From assembly GCA_022316685.1 (NCBI GenBank), contig JAKJHU010000084.1, positions 436,001-500,000 of the forward strand: a DNA stretch of 64,000 bases, in the 5' to 3' direction. The DNA is from Progne subis subis (Eukaryota; Chordata; Aves; Passeriformes; Hirundinidae). This document shows, piece by piece, positions 1 through 12,570 of this stretch. Position 1 is the first letter of the stretch. Every line of letters starts with the position of its first letter. The position numbers were made by a program, and so were the translations under genes. Under the pieces are notes generated by a model, which was not told the DNA's origin, searched no databases, and saw only the letters and a list, made by a program, of their open reading frames with translations.

Positions 1-3000
1 CAAGATCATTATGACGTGTGATTTGAGGACCAGACCTGCAAAACATTTACCATTTCATATTAAAAAAAAAAAAAAAGACAAAGCAACTGCCTATATCCTT
101 GTGACCTCTAAAATATTCTCCTGATGTATAAGGACACAGTCAAATCTGATAATCTGGGTTAAGACAATTAAAACTATGAAATATATTAAACATAAATTGG
201 TCTGCAGACCGTAGATGCACCATATTAAGAGGAAGGGCCAGGTTTCCCTCTTTAGTACCTCAAGATAATTTCAAGTTTGTGTAGTACTTCAAAATATCTA
301 GCAGCTCAGAGTGCATAACATTCCAGAAAAAAAAGTTTAATTTCTGAAAAAGGACTGTACTTACATTGGTTCCGGTATAAAACATACAATAATTTGCACA
401 TGCAAAATCATATGAATCCAAACACTGACCATCTTGGGAATGATAAAATGTACTTTGATGTTCTATTCATTAGATCCATTGGCAAGTAGAATGCAGATTT
501 ACAAGGCAAATATATTAAAATAATAACTGAGGCTTCAAAGACATAGTAGGAAAGGTAATTGTTCAAGTATCTTATCTAGTCTGAGATTTTTTTTTTTTTT
601 AAAGAGTAGAATTCAAAAGAAAAATAATAATGTTAAAGTACATTTTTTGAGGGCAAAAGTAAAGCATCTTTTGTACAGACAATTTTACATAACAATGGCC
701 ATGATACAGATAGGAGCAAAAGCCTCTGTTTGATGTTGTCAAATATTGACTAAAACATGAAACGAGAACAGAAGTAGAATGTCGGTAAAAAAGGCAGAAC
801 TTTAAATGAAAATATGTTTCTGAAATGTATTAATCCCTTTGTACAGTGATCTAAGTGAGTGTTGAATTTTCATTAGCTGATAGATCCTTTAGGCCACGTG
901 AAAAGTCCTAAATGTCCAGCAAGGAACTTCAGAGCAGATCTCTTGGTTGTATCGTTAATGCCACATACAATTTATGTTTATGCCTGGTAATTAAACATTT
1001 TTATATTTAAATTTATCCAGATTTAAAAGTCAAATTTAGGTGTTGACATACAGTTGCATCCTTACAGTAAGCTCAATGAAGCATGTTTTTAAGGAGGCAG
1101 GTGGTTTGGATCTACAGTCTCCAGGACTCTCTTAGGTTGTTGTTTACAAATCAGTTCTTTCAGCCTGGGATCTTATCACCTTGCTACTTATTTTCTGGAA
1201 AGAGCTGAACACAGCCTGCAAGAATTATAACATTATCTCCTTATCACAAGCTCATTCAGCTCTATTGCTGTAACATTTCCCCATGATACGGGAAAGGTCT
1301 GTACTTTTTACCCCTTAGAAATCCATCAAATGCAGGCTCACTTTTCATATTTCCTATTAGTCAAATGTGACAATCCTTTCCACCGCCATTGCTCTCAAAG
1401 GACTATTTACTTGAAAATACTGCTAAGGTGTTAAATCCTCCTTATGAGTTTCGAGACAAATATAGATATTTATAGAGGAAAAAATCCAGTCATGCAGTAG
1501 TTCTCATAAAGGGCTCTAAGAACTGAATAATAGAAGCTTGTGCTTTCTGTAAGGTTGATCTTGTGGCAGAAAAGGAGAGGTAAAATGTAGTTAAAGGCCA
1601 ATAAGGATTGCATTCCTTTAGAGTTCCATGTCAGTTTTATCAGAGAAGTAATATAAAAGTTATAATAATAAAAAAGAATACCCAAATCTTCTAAAAAGAC
1701 AATAAACCTCTACAATACTGCCCTGTAACTCCAATTCCTTCTTGGTTTGTACCCCTTCTTCTTTCAAACAAAATCTTCCATGTCTTATTTCCAGCATGAT
1801 TTTTGTCAGAGCTGGGTTTCTGCCTCGCTGAATGTCTGGATACAGCAGCCAAAGTGATTCTGAATACGTAACCTCATATATGGTGAAGCCTGAGATATTT
1901 TGAAAAGAAAACCAAATTGCCTTTCAGTATAAGTTTGGATTGAAAGATTTATATTAGTTTGTTTCCCTATCTTCAGCATCCCAGGAAAACCCAAAGGCTG
2001 GTAGTGAAACTGGGTTGATCACCTCATTTTTATGAGTTTAAGCTCTTTTCCTACAAGTCAACATTGACATGTTTGGGCTAATTGCTGTTGTAGGAAGTTT
2101 CATTTAATCTCTTTATCATTCACTGCCAAATGCATAGAGCTAGGTCACAGAAGATTTCTGGCCATTTATAATTAATTGTACTATTAATAACTCCACTAAT
2201 AAAGGAATAACAATTTCAGGACAGATTAAGCCACTTTCAGGAACAATGCCTTGGCTTTGAGACTCTGATTTTTAGGTTTCTTTTCATAACCAATATCTTC
2301 ATGTAAAAATAAGTGAAGTAACATTCCATCATAAAAAAAATTCCATGTACTAGGGGTTTTGCATGGATTTGATACAACTACAGAACAGCTGGGGAATGAA
2401 AACCAAATATTGCAGAATCTGGGTAAAGTCTGAGTAAGAAACAAACCAAACTCACCCATTTCTTTTCACTGTAGCTATTCCAAAGTAGCCCCAAGGAAAA
2501 TGCAGAGTGGTCTTGCTAAAGCAAGGCCAACATGACGCAGTAATTTGATCAACAGGACACCAAGCAGGCAGAGCTTCTGCACATTAAATTTTTTAACAAA
2601 CTCGATGTGTTGTAGGCAAACTACACTGAAGTAGGTAGTGCTGCTTGCTTTCTGGCTGTTGTGTTTGTCCTTCTACAGTTTAAAATACTGTAAAAATGCC
2701 CTTTTATTGGAAAAAGTTGAAAGTAGTTGCTTCAGATAAGGATTGATAAAAGGTAAACAATCTCAATATAGATAAGACATATCAGCGCTTTAAAAGGATG
2801 GAATAAATACAATTTGAAGTATATGGAATTCTGAATAGTAACAAAGAATGAAGAAGGTGCGTGATTTAGGTTAGATATGACATGCATAAAATCTTATAAT
2901 GATTAGTGAGGGCTGGGTTTCTTACAAGCTTTGATGAACACTTGAAGATAATATGTAAAAAAATATCTAGATTAATTCACTCCTCCAGCCTACAGTTTCT

Positions 3001-3544
3001 TGACTCAGAAGGGAAAAAGAAAGTATAGGTATTGTTAAAAGATATATTTCTGGCTTTAAAAATAGTTTTTGAATTCTACTACCAGAAGAAGGAGTATAAT
3101 TTTTCTTTTTCTTGTGTATGTGTAAGTGTAAATTAGATAACTGGATAGTCTGAACTCTCATTTATGACTTCAAAAAACTAAGCTGGCTAGTGCATAAGGG
3201 ATAAATGGATTTAGTGGCACCAACTTTGAGAAGTCAGACAAAATTTTTGAGGGAAAAGCCTTGCATTTAGAATTAAATTGAAGAGAGACATTGTTATTAG
3301 GATGACATTTTTATTTCAGAGCTTTGCATGCACTTTACACCGAATTGTGATACATATATGTCTACAGACATATGTCATAGATACATATCACCACTAATGA
3401 ATCATTTAGTTTCAAATTTTGAGAAGAACATGTTTAAAAAAAAAAAAAAAACACAACAAAAAACCTTAAAAAAAAATATTGTTCAACCAGCAACTCACAG
3501 AAGTCTGTCAGTTCCACGCTTGTGCCTGTCCCAGAGGTTTGCAC
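1..3544. other. Unique AT-rich non-coding DNA
   Basis: No gene or recognisable mobile element is seen here. The stretch is AT-rich with short homopolymer runs, such as A at about 61-75, T at about 587-600 and A at 3437-3451. The open frames are 62-77 codons, without recognisable domains, and overlap randomly, as expected by chance. It could be intergenic or intronic. Conservation with other birds cannot be judged from the sequence alone. Confidence 0.7.
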
Positions 3545-4042
3545 CTCAAATTCCATGTTCAGTTTTGAGACGTCATGACAAGGAGGACTGGACTGAGGGG
3601 CTGGACCATGTCCATGGAATGGAATGGGGCTGGGGAAGGGGCTGGAGCACCAGGAGCAGCTGAGGAAGCTGGGAAAGGGGCTCAGCCTGGAGAAAAGGAG
3701 GCTCAGGGGGGACCTTCTGGCTCTGCACAACTCCCTGACAGAAGAGTGCAGGTGTGGGTTGGGCTCTGCTCCTAGGAAACACGGACAGGAGGAGACGGAA
3801 TGGCCTCAGGTTGTGTCAGGGGAGATTTAGATTGGATATTAGGAAAAGTATTTCACAGATAGGGTGGTAAAACATTGAAACACATGGCCCAGGGCAGTGG
3901 TGGAGACACCATCCCTGGAAATATTAAAAGAAGGTGTGGATGTGGCACTTGAGGACACAGTATAGGATGAGGATCATGGTGGTGGTGCTGGGTTGATAAT
4001 CTTAAAGACCTTTTCCAACCTTAACAATTCCATGATTCTATA
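3545..4042 (+). mobile_element. CR1: CR1 LINE, 5'-truncated 3' end
   Basis: This reads in the CR1 sense direction. A GC-rich block ('ggggctggag', 'cagctgaggaagctgggaaa', 'ctggagaaaaggaggctcag') is followed by the 'attggatattaggaaaa' stretch and the 'ggcagtggtggagacaccat' block. It ends with the CR1 terminal motif 'ccatgattctatag'. CR1 is the main avian non-LTR retrotransposon, and most copies are short 5'-truncated tails like this one. The 5' edge is uncertain by some tens of bases. The open frames here (about 66-111 codons on both strands) are fragments without function. Confidence 0.85.
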
Positions 4043-4182
4043 GAAGCCCCATTGAAGGGCTTCTCTTCAAAAGTGGTCTTTTGGAAGGTCTAAAGCTTGT
4101 TGGAAATTAATGTAATTACTGAGAACTCCAGGAAGAATCAGTCAATCCGTGACACACTGACTTGCACATGCTTCTGTCGAAG

Positions 4183-4746
4183 TGTCCTGGATTCAGCTGT
4201 GATGGAGTTAATTTCTTCTCAGTAGCAGTTACAGTGTTGTGTTTTGGATTCAGAATGAGGATGGTGTTGATAACTCAGTTTTTGCCAGATTTCCTTTATC
4301 CTAAATCAAGGACTCTTTTTTCCCCTTGTCTCCTGCCCTGCCACTGAGGAAGTTCACAAAGGAAATGGGGAGGGAGAATAGCTGAGACAGTTTGGTGACC
4401 CAAACTGGCCAAAGGGGTATTCCAGCCCATGGAGTGTCATGTGCAGTCTATAAACTGGGGGAGTTACCCAGAAGGGCCAGTCTGGATTTCAGGAAGGGAG
4501 TCAGGCATCAGTCAGCATGTGCTGCACAATGGTATTCTTCTTTTTCACTTAGTATTATTAACCATTTTTACCATATTTTACTTTAGTTTCAGATAAACTG
4601 TTCTTTCAGATAAACAGATAAACTGTGCTTATCTCAACATACAAGTCTTCTGTTGATTCTCCTCCCCATTGTTTTGGGGCAGGGAGGGAGAGAAGGAGGG
4701 TTGAGTGTGTGGTGCTGAATTATCAGATGGGTTTAAAACCATGACA
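4183..4746 (+). mobile_element. Solo LTR, ERVL-like, with TATA box
   Basis: This 564-bp LTR starts TGTCCTGG and ends ACCATGACA. The flanks are CGAAG (4178-4182) and AGAAG (4747-4751), a 5-bp target duplication with one mismatch, and 5 bp is the ERVL length. A TATA box, 'tctataaactgggg', lies near 4447. The body text ('gagttaatttcttctcagta', 'aactggccaaaggggtattc') matches my memory of a very common bird LTR. The polyadenylation region is near 4600-4630, where 'gataaac' is repeated. No internal retroviral sequence follows, so it is a solo LTR left by recombination. Confidence 0.85.
4447..4457 (+). promoter_or_regulatory. TATA box of the solo LTR
   Basis: 'Tataaac' precedes a G-run at the expected U3 position inside the 4183-4746 LTR. 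It is a relic retroviral promoter. Whether it still drives transcription cannot be told from sequence. Confidence 0.55.
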
Positions 4747-4751
4747 AGAAG

Positions 4752-6745
4752 ACAGAGGTCTTAAAAGTCTCAAAACCTTGCAAATCACTGTCAGAAAGAA
4801 ATTTTAATGAAACACTAGTTTTATTTTCCATAAAATTTTTTGATTTAATAAAAACCCATAAGATGTTGTCAGATTTCTTTGACAAGCAGCTTAAAAAAGA
4901 TGGTTTAGACATTTCTGATGTAAATGGCATTTTTTTAAGACATAAGCAGAGTTATGGTGGGGAGGGATATGACCAAAATATAACTTTCAGTGCTTAGAGT
5001 GTTACCTTTTCCAGAAACAACACAACAAAGAACCAGTTCCCATGAAAACTTACTGCCTTGCTCTCAATCTTGTGTTGTTCCATGAGCTGTTTAGGTGCCT
5101 TTAGGACATACAAGAATTTCCACTGTTCCTTTTTAAAATTAGCCACATATGTCCAAACCAGTTTCACTGCAAATACAGTTTATTCTATGAGTTTATAAAA
5201 GTATAATTTTGAAATAAAGTAGATGTCAATTTTTATTTCAAAATCACAAAAAGTAGTTTTGCTTAAAGTGAAGTATTGCATTTCCTAAATTCATTACCAT
5301 GGAAACAAATAAGAAGACAACAGCCTCTCTACTCAAAAGCCTTTACACCATGTTCATTCAGATAAAGATACCTGGGACCAAAGGCTAATATATCTTTGAC
5401 CTGGTGGTAGATGTTGCTGCCTTTTGCCAGCAAGAAAAGTAATCCAAACATAATTATTTCTGCCCACTTAATAATTTCATTGCATCTTTGCACAGATTCT
5501 GGGTGTCAGCATAAATTCCTGCCAAAATATGCAGTGTGGAATACAATGTATAGAAAAACAAAACAAAACCAAACCCAAACCAAGCCAAAACAAACAAACA
5601 AAGACCAAAACCCTAAACAAACAAACAAAAAACAAAACCCCAAACAAACAAACAAACAAACACCTAAAAGGGATATTTAAACATACATATTTCTCAGGAC
5701 CATTGGAGGACGGATTCATACCAGATACCTCCATGACCTCCCTGATAGACTCCCTAAAGTATGATTGATGTCTTATTAGGGAAGTCCAAAACAATGTAAT
5801 GTGAGTTGCACAGCTTTTTAAAAAACTCTTGGGAGAGTTTTTTTTCACAGGTGCCATATTATTCTTCCTGTTACTCAATAGACCTAAGGAATGATGAAAG
5901 GGCATCAATTCTTCACATTTTAGTAAGTAAAATGGAAACAATTCTTGCTCCTGTCACTCAGTGTTGACACTCTTCATAAATGCCATTTTGAGGAATTTGG
6001 TAGAGATGGGATTAAAGGGAAGGCATTTACCTGAATTAAAATGTTTGTGAATGAGAAGTAAGCTAAAACCCAGAGATTTTATCTAATTCACTAAGCGCTG
6101 GGTACCTCAAGGCCAATGTTCACCTGTATACACATTGTAAAACTGATGCTACTTTACTAAACCAAACACAACTGTAATTTAAAACAGATTTCTGAGGGAC
6201 AACACCATTAAGATGAGAACCACAGTAATACCTAGCTGGAGTATTTCTAGCACAGAGGCTGAAATCTATAGATAGGATACCATTTCCTTTCTATGCCTCT
6301 TTTGTTGCAAGGATGAGAATGACAAAACATTCTGAGAGTTTTAATAAACAGCTCATCTATATACAAGACCTGTAAGTGCAGTTCTTCCCTTTCTCCTTTC
6401 AACTGACAGGTTGAAAACTGAGGGTCCTTATAATATGATTTTTTTGAATTGTATATCTTTCAAATATAAGAGCTACGGGACTGTTTCATTGTCCTTGATT
6501 TACACTGTGATTTAATCAAAATAAAGGAACATAAAAATGATATTTTATGTGGGAAAACAGAGTGTTTTACAGAGGAATTTGTGATATATCACACACCACC
6601 AGTTCTATATGGCCATCACTGCCTTCTCAGCCCACTGTCCTCAGGGGTTCGTTGTCAGTGTGGTAACTGGAAGACCAGGAGAGAGACTTTTCAAACCACT
6701 CAGTGAGGCTTGTTTTCACTGAATCTATGCAAAAGGTGGGAATAA
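4752..6745. other. Unique AT-rich DNA with an A/C-rich tract
   Basis: No gene is recognised. The 154-codon reverse frame around 5477-5941 runs through the low-complexity A/C tract at 5555-5670, which gives it a Phe/Cys/Leu-rich artefact tail. Nothing else with a domain is visible. Confidence 0.65.
5555..5670. repeat. A/C-rich low-complexity tract (AAAC/AAACC)n
   Basis: Imperfect runs of AAAC, AAACC and CAAA units with no G for long stretches. Similar tracts occur at 17881-18055, 31028-31120 and 40318-40435. The one at 17.9 kb is inside an LTR, so the others may be LTR remnants or independent slippage products. Confidence 0.8.
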
Positions 6746-6751
6746 AGAAGG

Positions 6752-6788
<37 letters not shown>

Positions 6789-6861
6789 AAAGAAAAGAAA
6801 AGAAAAGAAAGAAAAGAAAAGAAAAGAAAAGAAAAGAAAAGAAAAGAAAAGAAAAGAAAAG

Positions 6862-6892
<31 letters not shown>

Positions 6893-6966
6893 GAAAAGAA
6901 AAAAAGAAAGAAAAGAAATAAAGAAAGAAAGAGAAAGACAGAAAGAAAGAGAGAAAGAAAGAAAGA
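6746..6966. repeat. (GA)n/(GAAAA)n purine microsatellite
   Basis: A homopurine run of about 220 bp: GGAAAGAAAGA, then (GA)n, then about 20 units of GAAAA with occasional GAAA, ending in GAAA units. It is strand-asymmetric (purine on +), and the open frames across it in both directions are artefacts. Unlike the similar tract at 20.6 kb, I cannot place this one inside a recognisable LTR. Confidence 0.95.
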
Positions 6967-7184
6967 TGGGCTGAAAATGTTCCATCTCTATAAACCGTGA
7001 GAAACACTGACTTTACGTAAAATTTCAGATGGATCTACTAATTTCCAGAGCATAAACCAGATAGGAACATAGTGACATAAGAGAATAGCATGGAAAAATG
7101 TCCCAATTTTCCCAGAAGATTGAGCTGAGCCACGAGACCTGGCTGACTATCTGCCTTTCTGGAAGCAGGTATGCCAAATCTAAG

Positions 7185-7252
7185 TAGAAGGGACTGTTTT
7201 CAGTTGGCAGTGACCTTTAAAGGTCAGCGAGTCCAACTTCCCCACCTCTCCC
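7185..7252 (-). mobile_element. CR1: CR1 fragment, reverse, left part split by an LTR
   Basis: 'Gtgacctttaaaggtcagcg' followed by 'gtccaact' is the reverse complement of a CR1 3' region. It is interrupted at 7253 by a solo LTR and resumes at 7743 with 'caccatggacagggacat'. The CR1 is therefore older than the LTR. Confidence 0.6.
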
Positions 7253-7742
7253 TGTTGCTGTGCATTATTTGGGTTTATATTGTATTTCATTTTTATATTG
7301 GGTTTTGTAATGGTTTCTTCTGTACCACCATGTATCAGGAGGTTTCTCCCGGCTCCTTCTCCCTGCCCATCCTCCCACACCGAAATGTAATCCAACTCTG
7401 TTCCACTCCCACTTTATCCTTGATTGGGTAGGGGCTTGTCCCTGCCTCTAGCCCCTTCCCCCTGCGTAAAAGCCAGGAGAAGCACATGGATCTCTCTCTT
7501 GGGACAGGGACTGGACTGAGCTCCAGACACTGTGGGGGCAGGACCCCATTCCCCACAGACCAAGGGCAGACTCTTTCCTTTTGCCATCGACGGATGCCTG
7601 CTCTCTCTAAAGGAAAAGGTTTGCAGCCCCTGGGATCTATAAGACCCTGAGGGAAAATAATCCTTCCAGCCGTGATTTCTCTCTCAAGCTAGCTGAGGCA
7701 AAAACGGAGCCGGGGCTCCGGGAGAGAGAGAGAGACATGTCA
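7253..7742 (+). mobile_element. Solo LTR, ERVK-like (6-bp TSD), copy 1
   Basis: This 490-bp LTR starts TGTTGCTGTG and ends ACATGTCA. It is flanked by a perfect 6-bp duplication, TCTCCC, at 7247-7252 and 7743-7748; 6 bp is typical of ERVK/beta- or alpha-type integrases. It is the same family as 28350-28858, which lies in the opposite orientation. Their first 77 bases differ at about 5 positions, mostly C/T changes. A degenerate TATA-like 'gcgtaaaagcc' lies near 7466. There is a (GA)n run just before the 3' end. No internal genes are present. Confidence 0.9.
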
Positions 7743-7790
7743 TCTCCCCACCATGGACAGGGACATCTGCCTCCCAGAGCCTCAGGATGG
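7743..7790 (-). mobile_element. CR1: CR1 fragment, reverse, right part
   Basis: 'Caccatggacagggacatct' continues the reverse CR1 left of the LTR, beginning with the duplicated target TCTCCC. Divergence is high. Confidence 0.55.
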
Positions 7791-7824
7791 CGTCAGTTGA
7801 AAAGGTTGAAAAGGACTACATAAA

Positions 7825-7950
7825 GACCACAAAGAGTGAGGTCAAACACTGGAACAGACTTCCAAAAGTGGATGGTGTTACCCCAAACCTGACAGTTTTT
7901 AAGAGACTTTTGGGCAGTCCCCTCGATAATTTTGCTTTAACTTTTGGTCA
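7825..7950 (+). mobile_element. Old CR1-like 3' fragment
   Basis: 'Gaggtcaaacactggaacag' then 'ttttaagagacttttgggca' follows the order of a CR1/L2-type LINE 3' end. It is in the sense direction and well diverged. It accounts for the 87-codon frame beginning at 7787, which should not be taken as a gene. The family is uncertain. Confidence 0.45.
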
Positions 7951-8050
7951 TTCCTGCAGGTATTGTGATCATTACAGGGCTATCAAGAAGGCTGAATACC
8001 CTTCTCTGAACACAGATCATGGCACAACCAAGGAGGATAGAACAGCTTAG

Positions 8051-11000
8051 TAGGACAATATGCCTCTGATAACTGTGAGATTCAGTTTTCATACCAAATA
8101 TCCCTTCCTGCATCACGCAGACGTTTGAATTTTGAAGGTGAGTCCTTTATCTCCATTTATGCAGCTCTTTCTAAAGCTAAAAATTTCAGCAACTGTAGAT
8201 AATTGCTTTCAAAAAGGTTCAGAAGTTTTCAGCTTCTTTCTACAACAGCAGACAAATTATAGTCTCCTTGTATACTCATTTAAAAGGGAAAATGCATAGT
8301 TTAAATAAATATGTCATTTATTAATTTTTCTGAATATTTTTCTAGTATCCATTTGAAAAAAACCAAACATTTATTCTCTAATAATGGAACAGGGCACATT
8401 GTTACCATTTGTTTTTAACTACATAATAAGATCACATTACCACAAACCGATAACACAAATGCAGCTCTTTTATTAATAATGATTAATGCAGGCATGCCAT
8501 TCCATGGACATGTCATTGGAAGACATTTAATCTACCTAAAATCTCATTGATTATTTTTTCTCATTAACTGCGAATGCAAGCTTGCTTGGATTTGAAGTAG
8601 TACGCATCCTTTTTAATGAATGAATGAGCAGTGGGAGGCACTGGAACCAAATATCCCGAGATGGAGGGGTTCCAACGTGATGCAAATCAGTGAGATGCTG
8701 CCACTGATGTCAGTCAGAGGAGCTCTTCCAAATCAAAAGAAGGCACTGACTTCAATTCAAAGGCTGTGCTTTGAAACAGAGGGCAGAAAGAGAAGTGATG
8801 TCAGCACTCTGAACTCAAAGTCTTTACACAGAATGGTAACAACACACAGATATATCTCTGTGCGTGGTAATCACTCACGTCCTGATCATTTACTCGTTCA
8901 TATGCACTTAAACCAAAGTTTACACCTCCCTCTTTCTGCCTTCCTTAAGTCACTACCTTATTTACATGATCAATTTTCTCTGCCATCTCTTTTCCATTCT
9001 TTCTAATATTTTAGAGGTACAGAACAGCATATTAAAAAGAATATATGATTGTCATGCTAAAACAATATCTAGGAAGGATATTATTCCATCCATTACTTCA
9101 ATAAAAGAAAAATATTAAATCATAAATTATAATTCTTTATACATTACTGTATTATAATAAATGTTATAATTATGACATGTTATATTAAAATCTGAATTTT
9201 TAACCCCTTGTCATTATTTCAAATTATATTCCCTGCGCTCGTTTAGAGCTTCAGGATAGAAAAAACTTGACTTCAGAAGGGAAAAGATAATTGCAAAAAT
9301 ATATCCCAAGAATTGGCTGAGAGGAGGTAGAAATTTTCATTTTACCAAGTGAAGAAACCTGTTAGATCTTTTTTTTATTGCTCTGCCATATGTCTTTCAC
9401 ACACAGTAGGCATCTAGCCACCGTGCATTACCATGTTCCTTGCATCTGGTATTTTCAGATTTTTTTTTAGTATTATGTATATTTAGAAATTTTCTTTATA
9501 TATTTTATACATAAAAATATTATATATATATGCATATAGCTATTTTATTATATTGTATATTTATATTTTATTAATATATTTCAGTGATTTTTATTTTCAT
9601 AATGTATTTTTAAAATCCATGTGTTTATAAATTTTATATTATTAAAGATGTGTATTTATATTCTTTGTGTATTTAGTACATTGCATTTTCTGCAGAATGG
9701 GAAAAAAAATATGACTTTGGGGATTAGAAAGATCCCCTTTCTACTCTGTCCTGGGGATTTCTGTAATTTCAAATGTATTCCGCACTTCTACAAAATGAGA
9801 GAGAACATAACCAAGGTTCACATTTCACTTGAGTATTGCGTGAGGTAGTAGACAAGTTCACTGTTTTCTGGATGGATTTGATCTCCATCATTTTAATGTA
9901 AACATCACAAATCTATCAGAATTGACTTAACCTGCAGGAGGAACACATAGTGAATTTACACTCTAGGTTGTGAAAAAACTCTTTCTAAGAATGAGAAATA
10001 AAAATTACATTCTATAGTCCTTGAATTAAAGAAACCGCATTTCCCAAATACTTGGTGTATTGCTTTCCATGGGTCTAACGTTATTCCATGCATAAATTAT
10101 TTGAACTGTTTTTTAAGGTATGACATTATTATTCATGTCAATCAAAACTATTTTCTGTCAATGACCATTCAGCCAATTTATTTTTTGCCTTAGCAAAACT
10201 TACCAAACTGGAAGTGCAGTGCTCTTTTGCAACTAAAATTGAGCCTAATCCTCTCTCCTTGCTGGAGTGTTGAGAGGACACACTGATCTCACAGAACAGT
10301 AGCTCAAGCTAAATACTCAATTTTATTGTTCTCCCTGTTCCCCAAAATCGTTAATCAAAACCTACTAAAGTTATCAGCAAAAAGAGGCAAGAAAACCCCC
10401 CTGGCTGTAACAGGCTTTTGAACAAATGGTGAGTTCACCAGTAATTATAAAGGTTTCATTAAGTCCACAATAATATCAAAAGTGCATTCCACTAAAAGCT
10501 TAGCCAAAATGTAGGGCTCATTAAAAGAGATCTGGTGAAAAATAAGACCAAAAAGCAGTGGAAACTAAACATAGACGTGAGAGAGATGGTTATTTTGTCT
10601 GTCCTGTGATTTTCTTCAGAGATTGCTGAGAGCAGGAGGAAATTATCACAGTTGTATAACTTTAGTAATTTGTTCCCAAGGCTTAGTTCTCCTCTGTCAG
10701 AAACCTCATAAAATTCTGAATCTCAGGTCTTTATTAAAAAATAACACAAAGCCTGAAAAGAAATAAAAGAATAAAATCCAAGAAGATCCTTTTTTTTTTT
10801 TTTTTCCCCCAGTGGGATTTTATTTCCTTTGCTTCTTGATTTGTTAATTGATTCCCTGTGAAACTTTATGAGCTGTGCAATTTCTTCTTAAAGACTCAAG
10901 CCAATAGAAGCTTGGATTGGATTTTTTCTCATTCTAGCATTTTCTGCCTGATTATTCTTCAGCTGGCCTGTTTTTTCCCACTGAGTGAACTGTGAGGTAG

Positions 11001-12372
11001 GGCTGTTTGACCAGAGCAGCAATGATACCAAAATTACAGGTTACTCTCTCTTTTATATTCTATTTCCCGCCCCAGGGCAACTTGTATCATATATCTGTTA
11101 TTCAACTGTGCGCACTGACTATGTGGATACTTGTAAATAGTAGTATGAGACTCAACAGGCAGGATATGTTGATGAGATTTTGCCTGATTTTGTGGTCTTT
11201 AAAGTTTTTCCATTTTGCACCTGGGAATTACCACTTGGAGAACATGCAGTCAGCCTCTTCCTTGTACCTGAATGCTGATTAAGAAATGATTTCAAAGATC
11301 AGCCACCTTTGAAAACTTATAAATTACGTGAAAGGCTTGAACTCGGTATTAGGGATGAAAGAAGGTACATCCTGCATATGTAAACTAAACTGATGAATCA
11401 CAAGCTGATTTTCTATTTGCATAAACTTAAATATCTTTGAATTCAGAAGAACCAACTCAGTTTGCACTGGCTGGAATTCAATCCATAAATATATGCCTTG
11501 GAAGTGATTTAAGTTAGAAGGGTGATATTAAGTGTAGGGGAACAAATCAGTGAGGCAATGAATTCTTTCTGTCAAATAATGACTGATTTCAGCTCCCACT
11601 GAAGGAAATATTTTTTTTTTTGTCTGTAGTTCTCATCATGCAACAGCTGTGCTTTAATTTTCACACGATGTTCACGGAAAATCAAGTAATCATTTAAGAT
11701 ATGTACACATTGGAATGTAAATACTCTGCTGTTTTGTTCCTCTTCTTATTTATGCAATTAGAGGATCAGCCTGACTAACGAGTTTTGACAGAGAATTACA
11801 TACATTCTTTTTCTGTATAAACCTACAGTCCTAAACAAATATTTTGGCAACCATTTTTGCAAACTCTTAAATAATAAGAACCTTTGAAATTCATTCTTAG
11901 GTATGTCCTTCATTCCTTCACGTGTTCATCCTTGAGAACTGGTATGGATTATTCAGATCAAAATATGAATATAGAGCAGCTATTTAATAAACAACGTTTT
12001 ATTTAATCCTTAATGGTGGAAGACCCAACCTAAACTGCAGTTACACATAACTCAAGAATTAAAAATATAACTTGGATGAAACCCAGGCTGAACCATATTA
12101 AACTTAAACTAATGAATAGATGTAAAGTCTGTCCTCAGAAGGCAATGACCTTTACCAATTAATTTAGAAAATTAGTATTTTAGAGGAGTGGTTTGGGATT
12201 TTGATGGTTGGATTTTATTGGCGTGAACATGTCCACTGTCAGACGATGTCTTTCAAGTCCTGACATTAGAATTTAAATCATAATTTCAGCAATCAGAATA
12301 GTGAAACAATTATGTAATACATGTATATTTTGAACAAACTGTTTCAAAAAGACTGTGATTTAATTAATATTA
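8051..12372. other. Unique AT-rich DNA, no gene seen
   Basis: No recognisable element or gene. Very AT-rich around 9480-9640, with tata-type runs. A pyrimidine run occurs at about 10790-10810. The longest frame (8620-9006, 128 codons) has no recognisable domain, no splice or promoter support and mixed composition, so I treat it as chance. Confidence 0.6.
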
Positions 12373-12570
12373 GAGTCATGGAATCCCAGAATAGTCTGGG
12401 CTGGAAGGGACCCTAAAGCCCATTGAGTCCCACCCACCCCCTACCATGGGCAGGGATACCTTCCACCTTCCCAGGCTGTTCCAAGCCACATCCTGCTGGG
12501 CATTGGACACTTCCAGGGATCCAGGGGCAGCCACAGCTTCTCTGGGCACCCTGTGCTAGTGCTTCACTCT
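12373..12570 (-). mobile_element. CR1: CR1 3' end, reverse
   Basis: 'Tcatggaatcccagaatag' followed by 'gggctggaagggaccctaaa', 'ccatgggcagggata' and 'ggacacttccagggatccag' is the standard reverse complement of a CR1 tail. It is truncated after 'ggcaccctgtgctag'. Confidence 0.92.

Noticed and set aside
5477..5941. 154-codon reverse frame
   Set aside because: A third of it is the A/C-rich tract; no domain; overlaps other frames.
6627..7007. Phe/Ser/Leu-rich 126-codon reverse frame
   Set aside because: Translation of the (GA)n/(GAAAA)n microsatellite.
8620..9006. 128-codon forward frame
   Set aside because: Low-information composition, no domain and no signals; length is possible by chance in 64 kb.
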